Assembly (NCBI GenBank): GCA_963971305.1
Contig: OZ020317.1
Location: forward strand, 17,130,001 to 17,194,000
Length of the DNA: 64,000 nt
Reading direction: 5' to 3'
Source of the DNA: Arcuatula senhousia
Taxonomy: Eukaryota > Mollusca > Bivalvia > Mytilida > Mytilidae
Positions 59,523 through 64,000 of the stretch are shown one piece after another. A program made the translations under genes and the position numbers. Each line of letters starts with the position of its first letter. Positions within the stretch are counted from its first letter, which is position 1. The notes beneath the pieces are model-generated. The model worked only from the letters and a program-made list of their open reading frames with translations, searched no databases and was not told the DNA's origin.

Positions 59523-61003
59523 TGGCCCTGTCACACTATAACGTTTTAGTCAACGTGTGCCGAACAATCGAATAATGTTCTAAAACGTTGGAACACGTTG
59601 GCAGTCGCTGTAAAAAGTTTCAAAAAATATCTCGGTGAACGACCACAAAGCGTCAGACTAACTACCTGCAACGCACGACAAACATATTCAAAACTTACAA
59701 TGTATCTAGCGTTTGTCTGGCGTACTTGACGTTTGCCTAGCGCATGTGTGACTGACGACTGCAGAACGCATTCATAGCGTTAGTCTTAGTTATATTTTTT
59801 TCTATCGGTGGGAAGACCTAGGATTTCTGTTAATTTCTTTAGTATCATTTCATAATAGCCCAAATAGATCTATTAATTGGCTTCAATGTATTGCTGGATT
59901 AATTAATAATTATAGAAATTTAGTTTCGTTATAAAAATATTGGTCTTCAGCGTTCTGGTAATATGAATGTATAATTATTCTAAAGACGTTTTTAACCAAT
60001 AGTGATGATTTTTGCACCCAGTCTAAAAGAATAAAATATAGTGAATATATAAATTTTATATTTTGATATGTCAAAAATATACAGAGAATGCATGCGCTTG
60101 TTAACAAACTCTCAAAATCTCAAATGAGTATATACATGTACATGTAAGAAATACCGGTCTGTAGATTTTGCCTAGCATCCTTTTTACAGCACTTGACTTA
60201 TCCTAAATGATCACAGACAGCATGACGGAGATGTCCTTAAAATAGATAAAAAACGCGTGTGCTTATTGAATATTTAAAATACACATTATTTCAAGTGAGT
60301 ATTGAAGTTAGACTGTCGTTACTCGTTGTATTTGAGTATTTTTCTCCAACAAAATGTCCACCGAAAACACGACAGGTGTATTACAATTTCAATTCCAGAC
60401 CATCTAAGTTATCTTTGTTATATTCAAGATTTTTTTGGCTTTGTTCATTGTTCTTTTTATAAATATATTTTTTTTCAGGTTTGAATTTTGAAGCTTTTTA
60501 AATAGACTTTCCCGCTTGCAATTCAATCTAACTTATAAAATTCTGGGGTTGATACGCTACTCGTTCGTTACAATGACGCTTTGTGCGCTCTGTACACGTT
60601 TTAAACACGTTGAATAGGTTTCTTGGTCGCTAGACTGGCGCTAGACGTGCGCTGCATTATCGCTAGACACGTTCGTTTCTATTTAGCTTAGCGTTCGTCA
60701 AACGCATTTCAACTTGCGCACAACGACCACATAGCGTACATCAGCGTGTGTATAACGTCCTTCTAACTTATGCCTAGCGTTCGAATAATTTATTTCTTAC
60801 ACGTTGGCGAACGTCGAAAATTTTAAGCATGTTGAAAAATTTGCGACGAACTCGGCGATCACCAACGCACGCTGACGTTCGTTGACGTGTTTGTAGCGTG
60901 TTCATGACGTGTATAAAACTTATGCAACGCACACCAGCGTGTTGAAAATATATTCTAAAACGTCGGCACACGTTTGCTAAAACGTTATTGTGTGACAGAG
61001 CCA
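59523..61003 (+). mobile_element. Non-autonomous PIF/Harbinger-like transposon, copy 1 (1481 bp)
   Basis: The termini are TGGCCCTGTCACACTATAAC and, inverted at the right, TGGCTCTGTCACACAATAAC. The flanks are TTA on both sides. A 3-bp TTA/TAA duplication is the signature of PIF/Harbinger elements. Both ends carry long subterminal zones full of ACGTT, GCGTT and their inverse (AACGC, AACGT) steps, CpG-rich against an AT-rich interior of about 600 bp. No transposase frame is present; the small minus-strand frame at 60774-61004 lies in the subterminal repeats. The superfamily assignment rests on the duplication length and has no protein support. Confidence 0.8.
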
Positions 61004-61155
61004 TTATATAAGTGAACTTTCCAGGGCCAAATTTTCAACATCTATATTTATTTCATTTTCCATGCACAAAGAATGAAATGAAAAGTGCCAACTTTAAAGA
61101 TTCCACAAACAGACATAAAACATTATCTTCTATAAAACAGATAAAGATACGTTAA

Positions 61156-62593
61156 TGGCCCTGTCACACTATAACGTTTTAGCCAACGTGTGCCGAACGT
61201 TCGAATAATTTTCTAAAACGTTGGAACACGTTGGCAGTCGCTGTAAAAAGTTTCAAAAAATATCTCGGTGAACGACCACAAAGCGTCAGACTAACTACCT
61301 GCAACGCACGACAAACTTATTCAAAACTTATCTATAGCGTTCGTCCGGCGTACTTGACGTTTGCCTAGCGCATGTGTGACGACAGCATAACGCATTCATA
61401 GCGTTAGTCTAACTTATAATTTTTCTCTCGGTGGGGAGACCTAGGATTTCTGTTAATTTCTTTAGTATCATTTCGTAATAGCCCAAATAGATATATTATC
61501 TGGCTTAAATGTATTGCTGGATTAATTAATAATTATAGAAATTTAGTTCGTTATAAAATATATTGGTTTTCAGCGTTCTGGTAATATGAATGTATAATTA
61601 TTCTAAAACCGTTTTTTAACCAAAAGTGATGAATTTTGCACTCAGTCTCAGTCTGAAAAAATAAAATATAGTGTAGATTTTATATTTTGATATGTAAGAA
61701 ATATACAAATGTACAGAGAGGAATGCATGCGCTTGTTAACAAACTCTCAAAATCTCAAATGAGTATATACATGTAAGAAATACCGGTCTGTAGATGACTA
61801 ATCCTAAATGATCGCAGACAGCATGACGGATGTCCTTAATAGAGAAAAACGCGTGTGCTTATTGAATATTTAAAATACACATTATTTCAAATGAGTGTCG
61901 TTACTCGTTGTATTTAAGTATTTTTCTACACCCCCCCCCAAATCATCGAAAACCTGACAGGTGTATTACAATTTGCAAGAATTACTTTCAATTCCAGACC
62001 ATCTAAGTTATCTTTGTTATATTCAGGATTTTTTGGGCTTTGTTCAGTGCTTTTTTAAGATTTTTTTCAGGTCTGAATTAGTATTTGAAGCTTTTGAAAT
62101 TGACTTTCCCCCTTGTAATTCAATCTAAAGTTCTGGGGTTGATACCCTACTCGTTCGTTACAATGACGCTCTGTGCGCTCTGTACACGTTTTAAACACGT
62201 TGAATAGGTTTCTTCGTCGTTAGACTGACGCTAGACGTGCGCTGCATTATCGCTAGACACGTTAGTTTCCATTTAGCTTAGCGTTCGTCGAACGCATTTC
62301 AACGTACGCACAACGACCACATAGCGTACATCAGCCTGTGTATAACGTCCTTCTAACTTATGCCTAGCGTTCGAATAATTTATTTCTAACACGTTGGCGA
62401 ACGTCGGAAATTTTAAGCATGTTGAAAAATTTGCGACGCACTCGGCGATCACCAACGCACGCTGACGTTCGCTAACGTGTTTGTAGCGTGTTCATAACGT
62501 GTACAATACTTACGCAACACACACCAGCGTGTTGAAAATATATTCTAAAACGTCGGCACACGTTGGCTTAAACGTTATAGTGTGACAGGGCCA
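61156..62593 (+). mobile_element. Non-autonomous PIF/Harbinger-like transposon, copy 2 (1438 bp)
   Basis: The element and orientation are the same as copy 1, with small indels and substitutions. The termini TGGCCCTGTCACACTATAAC and its exact inverse at 62574-62593 are better matched than in copy 1. The flanks are TAA at 61153-61155 and 62594-62596. It lies 152 bp right of copy 1. The different target triplets show two separate insertions and argue against a tandem duplication of one. Confidence 0.85.
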
Positions 62594-62647
62594 TAAGGCC
62601 CTTCCTCAATAATATTTTTAAAAAAGTAAACGTACATTAAAATGACA

Positions 62648-62880
62648 GTTGAATAGGTTTCTTGGTCGCTAGACTGACGCTAGACGTGCGCTGCATTATC
62701 GCTAGACACGTTCGTTTCTATTTAGCTTAGCGTTCGTCAAACGCATTTCAACTTGCGCACAACGACCACGTAGCGTACATCAGCGTGTGTATAACGTCCT
62801 TCTAACTTATGCCTAGCGTTCGAATAATTTATTTCCTACATGTTGGCGAACGTCGAAAATTTTAAGCATGTTGAAAAATT
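62648..62880 (+). mobile_element. Fragment of the same Harbinger-like family (copy 3)
   Basis: From GTTGAATAGGTTTCTTGGTC to TTAAGCATGTTGAAAAATT it matches about 60612-60842 of copy 1, closer to copy 1 than to copy 2 at several positions. Both termini are missing. Confidence 0.85.
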
Positions 62881-63402
62881 CACAGGTACTTGTGGACAGG
62901 ACCCCATTTGGAGCCCCATTAATGTTCACCCCCCTTTTTTCTTGACTTAAAAATTTTTTGTCTTTCTATCTTTACACTATATCAGACATAACATTATTTC
63001 AAGGAATATATGGGTTACTATCAAAAAGCGAGCTTCCCGAAGGGAAGCGAAGCGAAGGTAAGTCACTCTACTTTGTTTACATTGGGGTACCACATAGGAA
63101 TTCTGCTCAATTTTCTAATTAAAAATAGCTTTGTACTTACCAAACTGTACATCGGCTAACTCCAAATACATTATTCTTTCTGAAAATAGGCATTTAAAGT
63201 CACTATAAGCAACATTACCGGCGTAAATGACAACATTTTTACGATAATTTCTATAGTTTGAACGCCATTCGAGTTGAAAGAACGGAAGCAGGTATCGCGG
63301 CGCCACCTGTGAAAATCGATTTTTTCCGAATGGAAATGCGACCTACGTACAATATAGAGAATCTCGAGTATCTTCGCGGAATTTTCTGCTGAATTGTCAA
63401 AA
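62881..63402. other. Sequence upstream of the PIF1 helicase
   Basis: It contains a short palindromic CTTCCCGAAGGGAAGCG with GAAGCGAAGG steps at about 63032-63058. No coding exon is evident. TATA- or initiator-type promoter elements could not be assigned. The minus-strand frame at 63115-63306 has no motif. Confidence 0.35.
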
Positions 63403-64000
63403 ATGGATGAAGATCAGTTATTTGCGTTTGATCTAGCCCTAAAAGGGCATAATCTGTGCATTACAGGGCAAGCGGGGACCGGTAAATCATTCCTGGTAAG
63501 GAAAATAGTGGAATACATGAGGTTTAAACTAAAAAGAAACGTTAGTTTAGTCTGTTCGACGGGGATTGCTGGCACTCATTATGAAAACCTAGGGGCCCAA
63601 ACCATTCACAAATGGTCTGGTGTAGGTGATGGACGATATCTAAATGAAGAGATAGTACATTTAGTGAGGACAGACGAGAGGTACTTACAAAATAAAACCA
63701 ATATTTTATCAGTTGAAACGTTGATTGTTGATGAAATTTCAATGGTCAGTGCCAAAGTCCTCAATCAAGTTCAAACACTATGTAAACAAATCAGAAATTC
63801 TGATGGTACTTTTGGAAACATTCAAGTGATACTTGTTGGGGATTTCATGCAACTCCCCCCAGTGGCAAATGAGATATATGGTGACCCAGGCACTGCTTGT
63901 TTTAGACTATCCTGGTTTGAAAGTTATTTCCCACATAAAATAAACTTACATATAGTTCACAGGCAAGATGAGCCACAGTTAATTCAGGCTATAAATGAAA
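63403..64000 (+). CDS. PIF1-family DNA helicase, N-terminal part, runs off the window
   Basis: This is a superfamily 1B 5'-to-3' DNA helicase, expected to unwind DNA by ATP hydrolysis. The ATG at 63403 is preceded in frame by a TAG near 63353. 199 codons are open to the edge. Motif I (Walker A) is GQAGTGKS at residues 22-29. CSTGIAGTHYENLGAQTIHK with WSGVGDG is the PIF1 motif Ia region. Motif II is LIVDEISM (107-114) and motif III is VGDFMQLPPV (145-154), followed by VHRQ (185-188). There is almost no N-terminal extension before motif I, unlike nuclear or mitochondrial PIF1 proteins with long leaders. This fits the lineage-expanded PIF1-like genes of invertebrates, which are often linked to mobile DNA. 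The C-terminal helicase motifs and any fused domains lie outside the window. Confidence 0.93.
   Translation, partial: MDEDQLFAFDLALKGHNLCITGQAGTGKSFLVRKIVEYMRFKLKRNVSLVCSTGIAGTHYENLGAQTIHKWSGVGDGRYLNEEIVHLVRTDERYLQNKTNILSVETLIVDEISMVSAKVLNQVQTLCKQIRNSDGTFGNIQVILVGDFMQLPPVANEIYGDPGTACFRLSWFESYFPHKINLHIVHRQDEPQLIQAINE

Noticed and set aside
60774..62455. Minus-strand frames in the two Harbinger-like copies as remnants of a transposase
   Set aside because: They lie in the subterminal ACGTT-rich zones, are only 60-76 codons, and lack DDE or Myb-like motifs. They are open because of the repeated motif.

Overview
This is AT-rich animal nuclear DNA with few genes and many repeats. A spliced rhodopsin-type GPCR of the vasopressin/oxytocin (conopressin) receptor family, Penelope-like retroelements and several short repeat families that I associate with bivalve genomes point to a marine bivalve, plausibly a mussel. 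The species call is inference. I see no operons, CRISPR arrays, tRNA or rRNA genes, and nothing bacterial.

Host genes. Two can be supported. (1) A conopressin/cephalotocin-type GPCR lies on the minus strand. Exon 1 (29431-30373) encodes the N terminus to the end of TM6, a 4.6 kb intron (24820-29430) follows, and exon 2 (24572-24819) encodes TM7 and the tail. The joined reading frame is 396 codons. (2) A PIF1-family DNA helicase starts at 63403 on the plus strand and runs off the right edge. Two further coding-like frames (10746-11279 plus; 41729-41996 minus) are unassigned.

Retroelements. The best copy is a Penelope-like element at about 42007-44705. It has the C-terminal half of a GIY-YIG nuclease upstream of the reverse transcriptase (the permuted, Naiad-type order), is 5'-truncated, and carries one in-frame stop and two frameshifts. 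At least six shorter 3'-end relics of the same or a close family lie near 2965, 16335, 21920, 23755, 46265 and 47010, all on the plus strand.

DNA elements. Three foldback-type elements have inverted arms that contain short tandem repeats, each flanked by an imperfect direct repeat of about 8 bp: 26498-27124 (inside the GPCR intron), 49819-51513 and 57180-58226. Two related 1.4-1.5 kb elements with matching terminal inverted repeats and TTA/TAA target duplications (59523-61003 and 61156-62593) look like non-autonomous PIF/Harbinger-type transposons; a third fragment lies at 62648-62880. A degenerate TIR pair brackets 407-4772.

Tandem repeats. The main arrays are 59 bp (30881-31235), 167 bp inside a TIR-like element (48061-48998), 38 bp (about 55205-56710, roughly 39 copies), about 145 bp (11290-11775), about 150 bp (12480-12960) and 21 bp (in the foldback arms at 49860-51485). 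Palindromes cluster at 33281-33788 and 45922-46056.

The rest, notably 34.7-41.3 kb, 13.1-16.3 kb and 51.5-54.5 kb, is AT-rich noncoding sequence in which I see no gene.
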